Below the pieces are notes generated by a model. It saw only the letters and a list, made by a program, of their open reading frames with translations. It did no database searches and was not told the origin of the DNA. Of a stretch of 50,807 bases of DNA, positions 7,530-14,394 are shown piece by piece. The position numbers and the translations under genes are program-made. Position 1 is the first letter of the stretch. Each line of letters starts with the position of its first letter. Origin of the DNA: a virus; IMG/VR virus record IMGVR_UViG_3300028592_000019, positions 1-50,807 of that record; one strand, 5' to 3'.

Positions 7530-7977
7530 GGCCAGCATACCCTATGCCAACGCCACCAGCGGCGTAGCGGCTCGAACCGAGATCACCAACATCCTGCGCC
7601 GGTTCGGCTGCAGCAATGTTGGCTTCATGGATGATTACGAGAAGCATGAAGTCCTGCTTGCGTTCTCGCATCGCGGCAACAGCGTCCAGTTGCGCGCATC
7701 GGCCAAAGGCTGGGCCGCGATGTTCCTAAAGGCGGAGCCGTGGAGCCCGCAGCGCCGCTCAACGCGCGCTGAATACGAGCAAGCCGCGCTCGACAAGGGC
7801 CTGATCGCCGTCAACTCGGTCCTGCGGGATTGGGTCAAGGGACAGATCACCGCCGTGGAAACCGGCGTGCTCTCGTTCGCTGGGGTTTTCCTGCCCTACA
7901 TGCTCGCGGCCGATGGCAGGCCGGTTCTCGAACACATCCAAGCGGCGAAGCTGCTGCCGGCGCCAATGGAGCCGTAG
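7522..7977 (+). CDS. Hypothetical phage protein
   Basis: ATG 7522 overlaps the previous stop by eight bases and gives 151 aa. A globular sequence with several Trp (Gly-Trp-Ala, Glu-Pro-Trp, Asp-Trp-Val), no membrane segment. Similar proteins occur next to recombination genes in alphaproteobacterial prophages as I recall, without known role. Confidence 0.75.
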   Translation: MAKASIPYANATSGVAARTEITNILRRFGCSNVGFMDDYEKHEVLLAFSHRGNSVQLRASAKGWAAMFLKAEPWSPQRRSTRAEYEQAALDKGLIAVNSVLRDWVKGQITAVETGVLSFAGVFLPYMLAADGRPVLEHIQAAKLLPAPMEP

Positions 7978-7978
7978 C

Positions 7979-8215
7979 ATGGACGAGAAAGAAATCATCG
8001 AAGGTATCGTCCAAGAGATCATGGGCCTCCTCGACGAGCTCGCTGAAGAAGAAGACGTCAACGCTGCCCACATGGTCATGGCCGCCCAGGCTGTTGCGGT
8101 GCGCTTGTGCTGGGCGGCTGCCAAAGATCGATCAGAGGTGCGTCAGATGCTTGGCGCGATGATCGACGATTTCGTGACGCAGACGGAACACGGCGGCCCG
8201 ATGGTGACGCAATGA
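7979..8215 (+). CDS. Small acidic helical protein
   Basis: ATG 7979 is one base after the previous stop; 78 aa, rich in Glu/Asp and aliphatic residues, all helix by appearance. No family recognised. Its TGA overlaps the next ATG (8212), so it is coupled with the excisionase candidate. Confidence 0.7.
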   Translation: MDEKEIIEGIVQEIMGLLDELAEEEDVNAAHMVMAAQAVAVRLCWAAAKDRSEVRQMLGAMIDDFVTQTEHGGPMVTQ

Positions 8216-8487
8216 GGCTGTCTGCTCCACCAAAGCGCATGTTGAGTAAGGACGAGGCCGCGAGCTATTGCGGCTTCACCTCTACAGCACGCTTCGAATC
8301 CGCCGCCCGACCGCATGTCCCGCCTGTGAATTACGGCAACTGCGTCCGCTATGACCGTGTCCGCCTCGACGAATGGCTAGACACAATGACCCAATCATCG
8401 GCATCTGATGATAGCGACATCATCGGAGCCGCCTTCCGTGCTGGTAAAGATCGTGGGCATAAAGCAATACACCGACCGGCACGGTAA
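8212..8487 (+). CDS. Probable excisionase / AlpA-like HTH protein
   Basis: A 91-aa protein with a winged-helix start: Met-Leu-Ser-Lys-Asp-Glu-Ala-Ala-Ser-Tyr-Cys-Gly-Phe near residue 10, then Pro-Pro-Val-Asn-Tyr-Gly and Arg-Tyr-Asp-Arg-x-x-Leu-Asp-Glu-Trp-Leu, the pattern of MerR/AlpA-type HTH proteins. It overlaps the integrase start by 80 bases in another frame, the usual xis-int arrangement. Confidence 0.78.
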   Translation: MRLSAPPKRMLSKDEAASYCGFTSTARFESAARPHVPPVNYGNCVRYDRVRLDEWLDTMTQSSASDDSDIIGAAFRAGKDRGHKAIHRPAR

Positions 8488-9610
8488 GCTCAGGCGCTAC
8501 TACCGTCGCAAGGGCTGTCCGCAGGTGGCCATCGACCCTAGCCTGACCGGCGCCCAACTGGCTGCCGAAGTCGCCCGCCTCGATGCCCTTTACAAGCCCC
8601 ACGCCATGCGCGCCGGCACGCTCCGAGTGCTGCTCACTGAATACCAAGAGAAGTCAGCCCACTGGAAAGGCCTGCGCGACCGCACGCGGCAGGACTACCA
8701 GCGCGTATTCGACATCATGGGCGACACCCTCAACCATGCCCTGACGCGCTTCACGCCGCCCCTGATCGCCGGCCTGCGCGACGCCGCAGCCGAGGCGCAC
8801 GGCTTCAAGTTCGCCAACCAGATGCTCGTCAGCCTAGGCAAGGTCTTTGCCTTCGGCGTCGAATATGGCCACGTCCAGTCCAATCCCACGGCCGACATCT
8901 CGAATGTGGCCCGACCGGCAGACTTGCCAGATGCGAACCGACCGTGGACGCCTGAGGAAGCCATCAACCTCCTCGCCGCGCCCATCCATCTCGCGGCCCC
9001 GATCGCCATGGCTGCGTATCTGGGCCTACGCGAAGGCGACATCATCAAGATGTCCAAGGGGGCGATCACTGAGCGGCTTTTGAGCCTCACGACGAGCAAG
9101 ACCCGCCGGGCGCTCGAATTGCCCGTCTGTGATGATCTCTGGGCAATCCTGAAGCGCTACAACGCGTGGCGAGAGGCGCTATGGGACGAGCGGCGCCGAA
9201 AGGCGGACGCGAAGAACTCTCGCGAGGATATCCAAGACCTGGTGATGACGATGTTCGTCAACACGCGTGGCAAGGCATGGACCTCGGATGGCTTCAGGAC
9301 TTCATGGGGGAAATGGCGCGACGAAGTTGAGGAGGCCAAGAAGGTCGGCCCCGGCATCACGTTCCATGGCGCGCGGCATGGCGTGGCAACCGTTCTCGCT
9401 GAGTGCGGATATGAGCCGCAGCAGGTGAAGCATCTCTTGGGCCATGGCAGCGAGACCATGACCGAGCATTATCAGCGCCGGGCCAAGCGCCGCGGCATGC
9501 TCAAGGATATGACCGACGCCGTGCAAATGGCCTATCGAAACGCTGGCCAAAGCACTGTTGTCGGGTTAGACACCTTCCCGGTTCGTTCCGCCGAAAACGG
9601 GCAAGGTTAG
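8408..9610 (+). CDS. int: Tyrosine integrase
   Basis: A 400-aa recombinase. N-terminal arm-binding region to about residue 65, SAM-like core-binding domain about 75-165, then catalytic domain: Gly-Leu-Arg-Glu-Gly-Asp, Phe-His-Gly-Ala-Arg-His-Gly, Leu-Leu-Gly-His-Gly and Tyr of Glu-His-Tyr, giving Arg, His-x-x-Arg, His and Tyr nucleophile. ATG 8408 is the longest start; GTG 8438 is an alternative. It ends beside a tRNA-Trp type attP, and its last codons contain two of four arm-type repeats. Confidence 0.95.
   Translation: MIATSSEPPSVLVKIVGIKQYTDRHGKLRRYYRRKGCPQVAIDPSLTGAQLAAEVARLDALYKPHAMRAGTLRVLLTEYQEKSAHWKGLRDRTRQDYQRVFDIMGDTLNHALTRFTPPLIAGLRDAAAEAHGFKFANQMLVSLGKVFAFGVEYGHVQSNPTADISNVARPADLPDANRPWTPEEAINLLAAPIHLAAPIAMAAYLGLREGDIIKMSKGAITERLLSLTTSKTRRALELPVCDDLWAILKRYNAWREALWDERRRKADAKNSREDIQDLVMTMFVNTRGKAWTSDGFRTSWGKWRDEVEEAKKVGPGITFHGARHGVATVLAECGYEPQQVKHLLGHGSETMTEHYQRRAKRRGMLKDMTDAVQMAYRNAGQSTVVGLDTFPVRSAENGQG
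9564..9578 (+). repeat. attP arm-type site 1 (P arm)
   Basis: GGTTAGACACCTTCC inside the integrase 3' end. It shares GGTTAGAC-(A/G)-N-TCC with three other copies in the same orientation around the tRNA-Trp core. Likely bound by the integrase N-terminal domain. Confidence 0.75.
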
Positions 9611-9617
9611 ACGCTCC
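9605..9617 (+). repeat. attP arm-type site 2 (P arm)
   Basis: GGTTAGACGCTCC; its TAG is the integrase stop codon. It lies 43 bp before the core. Confidence 0.75.
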
Positions 9618-9659
9618 GGATTTCGGCAGACCCCAACAAAACCGGGATTTGCCCTACTC

Positions 9660-9704
9660 CTCCAAAACCGAGGGTCGTGGGTTCGAGTCCCCCAGCCCCT
9701 GCCA
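9660..9704 (+). other. attP core: 3' 45 nt of a tRNA-Trp gene
   Basis: The segment runs from the anticodon loop (CTCCAAA, anticodon CCA at 9662-9664) through variable loop, T arm with TTCGAGT loop, and acceptor strand to the encoded CCA at 9702-9704. The D arm and 5' acceptor strand are absent, so this is not a tRNA gene but an attachment core that restores the host tRNA-Trp 3' end on integration. One T-stem pair (U50-C64) is mismatched in the phage copy. Confidence 0.9.
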
Positions 9705-9764
9705 GGCAATAGTCGTTGATATCGTTGAGCTTCGCTCCGATTTCCCACCAGAACATTCGAGAAC

Positions 9765-9778
9765 GGTTAGACGCCTCC
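9765..9778 (+). repeat. attP arm-type site 3 (P' arm)
   Basis: GGTTAGACGCCTCC, 61 bp to the right of the core, same orientation as the other copies. Confidence 0.75.
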
Positions 9779-9785
9779 AGCCGGG

Positions 9786-9799
9786 GGTTAGACGTTTCC
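9786..9799 (+). repeat. attP arm-type site 4 (P' arm)
   Basis: GGTTAGACGTTTCC, starting 21 bp after the start of site 3, i.e. two helical turns, on the same DNA face. Region 9611-9823 holds only the attachment site. Confidence 0.75.
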
Positions 9800-9823
9800 G
9801 TTCTTGGTTCGCTCTGCGGCGGG

Positions 9824-10093
9824 CTACCATATCCATCGCGTCGACCGATCCGGAATGTGCGGCGGGTTCTGTATTCTGACGGTCGCTTCTCGCGCTCCGC
9901 ATCTGGCACAGACGAATTGCCTCAAGAACCATTTGTGGCGTGAGGAAATCTCAAACTCCCAGCCGAAACGCTGGATCAGCGACGACACCGAGATTTCGGC
10001 GTTGTGATAGCAGGGCTGGCCGGTCTCGGGATCACGCGCCTCGCAGTAGACATTCAGCCTGAAGCCGTGCTCAAGCATGTTCCGGAGCTGCAT
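9824..10093 (-). CDS. Small zinc-ribbon-like protein
   Basis: ATG at 10093 has GGAGG upstream and gives 89 aa. It starts Met-x-Leu-Arg-Asn-Met-Leu-Glu-His-Gly-Phe-Arg-Leu and has Cys residues in Tyr-Cys-Glu, Pro-Cys-Tyr-His and Cys-Ala-Arg-Cys-Gly, fitting a zinc ribbon around a helical middle (Ser-Leu-Ile-x-Arg-Phe-Gly-Trp-x-Phe-Glu-Ile). I associate this type with small proteins of unknown function in rhizobial genomes. It is the last gene before attP, the place where lysogenic cargo sits in a prophage. Confidence 0.72.
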   Translation of the reverse strand: MQLRNMLEHGFRLNVYCEARDPETGQPCYHNAEISVSSLIQRFGWEFEISSRHKWFLRQFVCARCGAREATVRIQNPPHIPDRSTRWIW

Positions 10094-10157
10094 GGAAACC
10101 TCCGCAGAGGCTCCAACTGCTACAGCGAGAACGCATGGAGAACAAGGCGGCGACAAA

Positions 10158-11087
10158 TCACTTGTCGATCTCGATGGCCTGAACGGTCGCGTGCCGGAGC
10201 TTGTCGCTGCCTTTGAGGTGCCGAACCGTGGCCCGCATTCCCGGCCGTAACCATGTGGCGGTCTTGCGGCCAGTCCCAACGATCGGCGGCTGCGATACGC
10301 CGCTGAGCTCCACATAGCGCCAGAACACATCACGCAATGACTTTGGCAGCGATACAAAGGCTGCGCCGCGATAGCCCACGCCATCGGCCAACAGGGCGTA
10401 GGGAACGCCGTCTCGGTCCTTATCGACGCCTATGACGTCGAACGTCTCGGTGTGCCAAGCCTTGATCTTGAGCCACGATCTCGTCGCCCCGGAGACATAG
10501 AGGCTGCCCTTACGCTTCGAGACAATTCCCTCAAGACCCATCTGATCGACCAGCTTGAAGAAGTCAGCGCCGTCCCCATCGTACTCGTCGGACATGTGGA
10601 TCTGGCTATGAGTGCCTTCTAGAATCCAGCGAAGATGGGCGCGGCGTTCTTCCAGTGGCTTACGGCGCATGTCGACGCCATTGAGGTGCAACAGGTCGAA
10701 GGCGAAGAAGATCAGCCGCTCCGGCGTCTTGGTCATGGCACTGCGTAGAGCGCCGAAGTCGGTGACCCCATGCTCGTTCTGAACACACACCTCGCCATCA
10801 ATCAGCGCAGATCGGCAGTCTATGCGAGCGGCGCCCGCAACGATGCGCGAATATTTCTCGGTCCAGTCATGACCGTTGCGCGTGTAGGCACGGACCTCGC
10901 CGCCGCCAATGGCTAGCTGAGTGCGGTTGCCGTCGTACTTGATCTCATGCAGCCATTCGCCGCCGTCCGGCGGTTCATCGACAAGCGTCGGCTGCATGGT
11001 CGGGATGAACTTCGGTAGGATGAGGGTAGATTCAGAGTCTGTGCGGGATCGCCGCTTTGTGCTGGGGGCCGGCGTCAGCGCGGCCAT
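10158..11087 (-). CDS. ATP-dependent DNA ligase (LigD/LigC ligase-domain type)
   Basis: A 309-aa ligase. Motif I Glu-Ile-Lys-Tyr-Asp-Gly-Asn-Arg with Lys50 as the adenylated residue; Asp-Gly-Glu-Val motif near 98; Phe-Phe-Ala-Phe-Asp-Leu-Leu motif near 127; Glu-Gly-Ile-Val-Ser-Lys motif IV near 185; Trp-Leu-Lys-Ile-Lys motif V near 205; a C-terminal OB domain. The sequence is closer to the bacterial NHEJ-type ligase domain than to T4/T7 ligases. No Ku gene is seen. It lies downstream of the lysis genes and is separate from the replication operon. Confidence 0.92.
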   Translation of the reverse strand: MAALTPAPSTKRRSRTDSESTLILPKFIPTMQPTLVDEPPDGGEWLHEIKYDGNRTQLAIGGGEVRAYTRNGHDWTEKYSRIVAGAARIDCRSALIDGEVCVQNEHGVTDFGALRSAMTKTPERLIFFAFDLLHLNGVDMRRKPLEERRAHLRWILEGTHSQIHMSDEYDGDGADFFKLVDQMGLEGIVSKRKGSLYVSGATRSWLKIKAWHTETFDVIGVDKDRDGVPYALLADGVGYRGAAFVSLPKSLRDVFWRYVELSGVSQPPIVGTGRKTATWLRPGMRATVRHLKGSDKLRHATVQAIEIDK

Positions 11088-11143
11088 GGCAAACTCTGGT
11101 ACATGGCCGACTCAATGAGCAGGACGCGAATCAGTTCCGGCGC

Positions 11144-11506
11144 TTAGCCGCGATCCTTCAACTGGCGCTGGACCTCTTCGGCGATTTCCTTCTCCCGCCG
11201 CTCTTCCTCGATCTGGCCGTCGATGGTGTTGGCCAGGCGGTTGATAGCCTTCGCCGTCGCCTCAGCATGAATGTTGGCCTTGATCTGCTGCTGTACGAGG
11301 AGCCCTACCCCTTCGACCAGCTCTTTGACCGGCCCCATGTCATGGAGCGCGCCAGCCGCGTAAAACTCCTGAACCTTAGGCGCTTCCGGGCCAGCCTTCT
11401 TACCGCGCAGATAGCTCAGGGCCGCGCCCCCGGCGCCGACCACGATAAAGACCACGAGCGCCAAAGGGCGCCACTCGACAGGTATTTGGTCAAGAAAGTC
11501 CAACAT
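11144..11506 (-). CDS. Small membrane protein with coiled coil, lysis region
   Basis: ATG 11506 gives 120 aa. One transmembrane helix at about residues 14-32, followed by a soluble part ending in a charged helix (about 90-118, Glu/Arg/Lys rich). It may be a holin partner or i-spanin-like protein; the topology alone cannot decide. It overlaps the upstream gene by 17 bases. Confidence 0.7.
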   Translation of the reverse strand: MLDFLDQIPVEWRPLALVVFIVVGAGGAALSYLRGKKAGPEAPKVQEFYAAGALHDMGPVKELVEGVGLLVQQQIKANIHAEATAKAINRLANTIDGQIEEERREKEIAEEVQRQLKDRG

Positions 11507-11954
11507 TGCGGGCCGCACCTTTGGAGGCTCTACCGATCGTGAATAGGACGTGCAGCGAGCACCAAAGGTCCAAGACGAGAGGCAACTGATATATTCCTGC
11601 GCCCGACGTGTTGGCGGCGCTGACGGAAAGGTAGACGACGAACCAGACGATGGCGCCGAGGCCAGCAGTCCCACCCCTCACCCATGGCGAAACCGCCGAG
11701 TACCAGGTGTCGGCAAAGGTGCCGTTGACGATCAGCGCCAGCAGTCTGAGGGTGCCGATGGCGACACATATCCAGCCCCACGCTTCCTCGGATGGCCCGA
11801 GGGACAGCATGAAGGCCCAAGCGTCTGTGTTCGACCATTGGACAGACGGTGCCGTGAGGCGCGAGCCCCACCACACGATGTTTACGGCCATGACCCATTC
11901 GAGAACGCGCTCGGGGAAATGCCGCTGAATGCCGGTGACGACGCGGATAAACAT
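11490..11954 (-). CDS. Polytopic membrane protein, lysis region
   Basis: A 154-aa protein with three or four hydrophobic segments (about 20-40, 58-78, 93-112, 120-138). It has several Trp at segment ends. No family is certain. It is coupled by one base to the holin-like gene, so it probably acts at the inner membrane during lysis. Confidence 0.72.
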   Translation of the reverse strand: MFIRVVTGIQRHFPERVLEWVMAVNIVWWGSRLTAPSVQWSNTDAWAFMLSLGPSEEAWGWICVAIGTLRLLALIVNGTFADTWYSAVSPWVRGGTAGLGAIVWFVVYLSVSAANTSGAGIYQLPLVLDLWCSLHVLFTIGRASKGAARNVGLS

Positions 11955-12355
11955 CAGCGCCTCCCAATTGCGCGCGCCGCGAAGGCGCCAGCATCGGCAA
12001 TGACGATGGCCGGGACCAACACCAGAGCCATGTCATGAATTCGGGCGGGCACGTCGATAACAACCAGGTCGAGACCGAACCATGGGTTGATGATCTGAAC
12101 GAGATAGATCGCAGCCCACCAGAGGCCGAAGGGGACGACGATGAGCCACCGGCCAACGGAAGTTGCCGACCACGCCCTGCCCGCTTCGATGACGGCAATG
12201 TCACGCGCCGCCTCGAGCTTGGCGATCACCTGCTCGGCAGCAAGCCGGTCGGCGTCATTCTGGGCGTTGAGCTTCGCTTGGTAGGCCGCCAGCAGCGGCC
12301 CGGTGAACTGTTTGATGACGCCGCCCCCGAGCCAGTCGAGGATGGCCCTAAGCAC
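11954..12355 (-). CDS. 3TM-type holin
   Basis: A 133-aa protein. An amphipathic N-terminal helix (Leu-Asp-Trp-Leu-Gly-Gly-Gly), a charged Lys/Asn/Glu-rich segment to about residue 55, then hydrophobic helices at about 65-87 and 98-120. This arrangement matches the 3TM holin family also found in gene transfer agents and alphaproteobacterial phages. It would form the lesion that releases or activates the endolysin. Confidence 0.75.
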   Translation of the reverse strand: MLRAILDWLGGGVIKQFTGPLLAAYQAKLNAQNDADRLAAEQVIAKLEAARDIAVIEAGRAWSATSVGRWLIVVPFGLWWAAIYLVQIINPWFGLDLVVIDVPARIHDMALVLVPAIVIADAGAFAARAIGRR

Positions 12356-12656
12356 GGATCACCGCCTTGGTCTCGCCATTCTCGATGACCTTGATCGTCG
12401 ATGGATCAGAGGTCTCGCTGATCGCCATCTTCACCTGGACCTCAGGATCCGATGCGACTGACGCCGGCCGCGGCCGCATCCAGACGTTGAGGATGATCAC
12501 CGCAAGGGTCACGTACGGCATGAAGCGGGCCGGGATGACGCTGCTCCAGTCGAAGCCAAGTAGCGCCACCAGCAACTCGGGCGTCAACAGGATGACGAAG
12601 ACCACGTTGACGAACCATGTGCGCCAGCGGACGAGGGTTTCCCAGAGTTTGCTCAA
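12348..12656 (-). CDS. Small membrane protein, lysis region
   Basis: A 102-aa protein with two hydrophobic helices (about 14-34 and 43-60) and a soluble C-terminal tail. It overlaps the holin start by eight bases and follows the endolysin stop without a gap. Similar genes sit beside GH108 endolysins in rhizobial phages; probably part of the holin system. Confidence 0.7.
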   Translation of the reverse strand: MSKLWETLVRWRTWFVNVVFVILLTPELLVALLGFDWSSVIPARFMPYVTLAVIILNVWMRPRPASVASDPEVQVKMAISETSDPSTIKVIENGETKAVIRA

Positions 12657-13418
12657 TTAGGCCTCCTTGGCCACGGCAGAGAGCGCCTGAGCGCGCTGCG
12701 CATTGATGACGGTGCGGATGATGAAGATGCCGGCGACGATGACGACGCCAGCGATGACGAAACCGATGGGCAGACCGGAGAGACCGTTGACCTGATCGGC
12801 AGTTCCGGTGCCGACGGTGACCGCTGCGCCGCCGCCCTGACCGACAGCCTTACCCGCGGCATCCTTGGCGTCCTGTTCGAGCTGCGCCTTGGTGCTGACC
12901 CAAGACAGCGCTTTAGCCTCGACCCCCGCCACGCGGCGGCCCCAGCCGTTCTTATAGGTCTGCCAGATGGCCAAGGACTGGAGGAAGCCCAGCCGCTTGG
13001 CGCAGTGGCCCTTGATGACGGCGCGCGGGCTGGCGGCCTTCGCTGCCAAGATGGTTGCGGGACCGATGCGCCCATCGACGGTGACGCCGAGCACGCGTTG
13101 CAGATCCTTTGCCGATCGCGACACGCCAGAATTGACGCCATAGTCCCAGGTGGACAGGTCGACACCCGCAGGCAGTTCATCGCCACGGATCGGAACCCAG
13201 TACTTGCCGTGATAGATGTCGGCGATCTGGTTGTCGTTCAGGGCCTTGATATCGAGGTGCGGGAATGCTGCGGCTGAGATACCCTTTTTCGTCCCCTTGA
13301 GCACGCCGGCGCCGCGCTTGCCGCCTGTCCAATTGCCCGGGTCCCTTGGGTCGGCGGTATAGCCACCCTCGTGCACGAGCACGTCTTTCAGCGCTGGCTG
13401 AAAGTTGCCTTTGGCCAT
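12657..13418 (-). CDS. GH108 endolysin with C-terminal membrane anchor
   Basis: A 253-aa protein with AGGAGG ahead of ATG. The N-terminal motif Val-His-Glu-Gly-Gly-Tyr with Glu17 and Asp-Pro-Gly-Asn-Trp-Thr-Gly-Gly is the N-acetylmuramidase signature; a peptidoglycan-binding type 3 domain follows (Val-Thr-Val-Asp-Gly-Arg-Ile-Gly-Pro near 115). After an Ala/Gly-rich linker there is one hydrophobic helix at about 214-236 and a short cytoplasm-like tail. The C-terminal anchor is unusual for a soluble endolysin and suggests the enzyme is held at the membrane until lysis. Confidence 0.9.
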   Translation of the reverse strand: MAKGNFQPALKDVLVHEGGYTADPRDPGNWTGGKRGAGVLKGTKKGISAAAFPHLDIKALNDNQIADIYHGKYWVPIRGDELPAGVDLSTWDYGVNSGVSRSAKDLQRVLGVTVDGRIGPATILAAKAASPRAVIKGHCAKRLGFLQSLAIWQTYKNGWGRRVAGVEAKALSWVSTKAQLEQDAKDAAGKAVGQGGGAAVTVGTGTADQVNGLSGLPIGFVIAGVVIVAGIFIIRTVINAQRAQALSAVAKEA

Positions 13419-13439
13419 ATCGGCCTCCTGTGATGATGG

Positions 13440-13469
13440 AAAAGAAAAGGCCCCGCAGAAGCGAGGCCG
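13440..13469 (-). terminator. Rho-independent terminator upstream of the endolysin
   Basis: On the minus strand GGCCTCGC-TTCT-GCGGGGCC (one mismatch) is followed by TTTTCTTTT. It lies 22 bp upstream of the endolysin start and would stop any minus-strand transcript entering from the tail side. Late transcription into the lysis genes then needs read-through, antitermination or its own promoter. Confidence 0.8.
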
Positions 13470-13533
13470 ACTAACCTATGTTAAAGCGCGGATCAGACGC
13501 CCCCGGTAGCGACGGAAGCAAAAAGGAGTCTTC

Positions 13534-13782
13534 TTGGGCAAATTTCGCGTCATTGATTTACGCTCAGGCGTCATCGAGCCAGAGCACATTGTCGATGCTC
13601 GATCACCTGAAGAGGCGGCGTTGCGAGCATTAGGCGAAAAGGGTGTTCGGGGCGGACAGAACCGCACCCGACTATTTTGCCGGGTCTATTGGCAGGACAG
13701 CGCAGGCCAAACCAACATGGTCAGGCTCTACCGTCCGCTCTGGGTGGAAGTGGAACCGTCGTCCTCTGGATCGCAGTCGTGA
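13534..13782 (+). CDS. Small conserved protein, unknown function
   Basis: An 82-aa protein starting with TTG at 13534, supported by AAAGGAG eight bases upstream. It starts Met-Gly-Lys-Phe-Arg-Val-Ile-Asp-Leu-Arg-Ser-Gly and is mixed alpha/beta, with Ala-Arg-Ser-Pro-Glu-Glu-Ala-Ala. I have seen this style in alphaproteobacterial genomes without function. It is transcribed against the lysis genes and ends before its own strong terminator, so it is probably an independent moron. Confidence 0.75.
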   Translation: MGKFRVIDLRSGVIEPEHIVDARSPEEAALRALGEKGVRGGQNRTRLFCRVYWQDSAGQTNMVRLYRPLWVEVEPSSSGSQS

Positions 13783-13816
13783 TCGAACCATTCACTCGGG
13801 CGACCATTGGAGACTG

Positions 13817-13851
13817 GTCAGGACATCCGGCTCCTGTTGTATTGTCCTGAC
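13817..13851 (+). ncRNA. Candidate small RNA hairpin
   Basis: GTCAGGACA and TGTCCTGAC form a perfect 9-bp stem with a 17-nt loop, 11 bases before the terminator hairpin. A hairpin with an intrinsic terminator right behind it is a common small-RNA shape; it could equally be the structured 3' end of the 13534 gene's mRNA. Confidence 0.4.
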
Positions 13852-13862
13852 TCTCAGGGTGA

Positions 13863-13898
13863 GAAGGCCTCGGTGTTGCTCCGGGGCCTTCTTCTTTT
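13863..13898 (+). terminator. Strong rho-independent terminator
   Basis: GAAGGCCTCGG and CCGGGGCCTTC form an 11-bp stem (one G-U) with a 7-nt loop, followed by TTCTTTT. It ends the 13534-13782 transcript. Bases 13899-14139 hold no gene I can support. Confidence 0.88.
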
Positions 13899-14139
13899 CC
13901 GCCGGGCCCCGAGGCGAAATTTCCTGTGGCAAGATCGCTAAGTTACTGGACGACCAGCTATTCACATCGTTGAAGAAAAGCGCTCAGGGCTGTCCCATGC
14001 CGTAGTCAGCAGGCCCTGAACTCTGCCGGCAGAGGAAGGCTCTGTTTCGCCGAATGGAGCCTTCCTTGGCCGCCGCGTATCCCAATCGAGGAACGATGGG
14101 CGGCTTTTTCGCCCAAGCTGATTGTGATATTAACGCCCG

Positions 14140-14319
14140 ATGATCAGCAAACTCATTCACCTCTGGAACGAGACGTTTGCCCCTCGCGAATGGACCACTT
14201 ACCGCGATCGGGAGGCGATGCAGTTTCGCATGCGGCGTTGGAAAAACGGCGCTTGGGAAAGCCGCGCCGCCACCGAAGAAGAGGCGATCGAAATGGCCAT
14301 CTGGCAGGCACACGCTTAG
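14140..14319 (+). CDS. Small Trp/Arg-rich protein, related to the 16347 gene
   Basis: A 59-aa ORF. The C-terminal half, Arg-Arg-Trp-Lys-Asn-Gly-Ala-Trp-Glu-x-Arg with Thr-Glu-Glu-Glu-Ala and Ala-Ile-Trp, lines up with the protein at 16347-16532 (Trp-Glu-x-Arg, Glu-Ala-Glu-Glu, Met-Trp). The two look like distant paralogs on either side of the glycosyltransferase-like gene. No clear ribosome site. Function unknown. Confidence 0.65.
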   Translation: MISKLIHLWNETFAPREWTTYRDREAMQFRMRRWKNGAWESRAATEEEAIEMAIWQAHA

Positions 14320-14394
14320 TTACGCCCGCAGTATCAAAGCATTGCCACCAGCAGTCGCATATGGCTTGTTGTCGCCGCATTCTTCCGGGGCATC

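Noticed and set aside
9650-9704. A functional tRNA-Trp gene
   Set aside because: Only the part from anticodon loop to CCA is present; the D arm and the 5' acceptor strand are missing, so it is an attachment core.
9566-9909. Minus-strand peptides across the tRNA-like segment (for example with Gly-Leu-Glu-Pro-Thr-Thr-Leu-Gly-Phe-Gly)
   Set aside because: This peptide is a known artefact of translating tRNA genes on the wrong strand.
13534-13782. Lambda Q-like antiterminator encoded by the small gene near the lysis terminator
   Set aside because: It is transcribed away from the terminator, ends in its own terminator and has no nucleic-acid-binding features.
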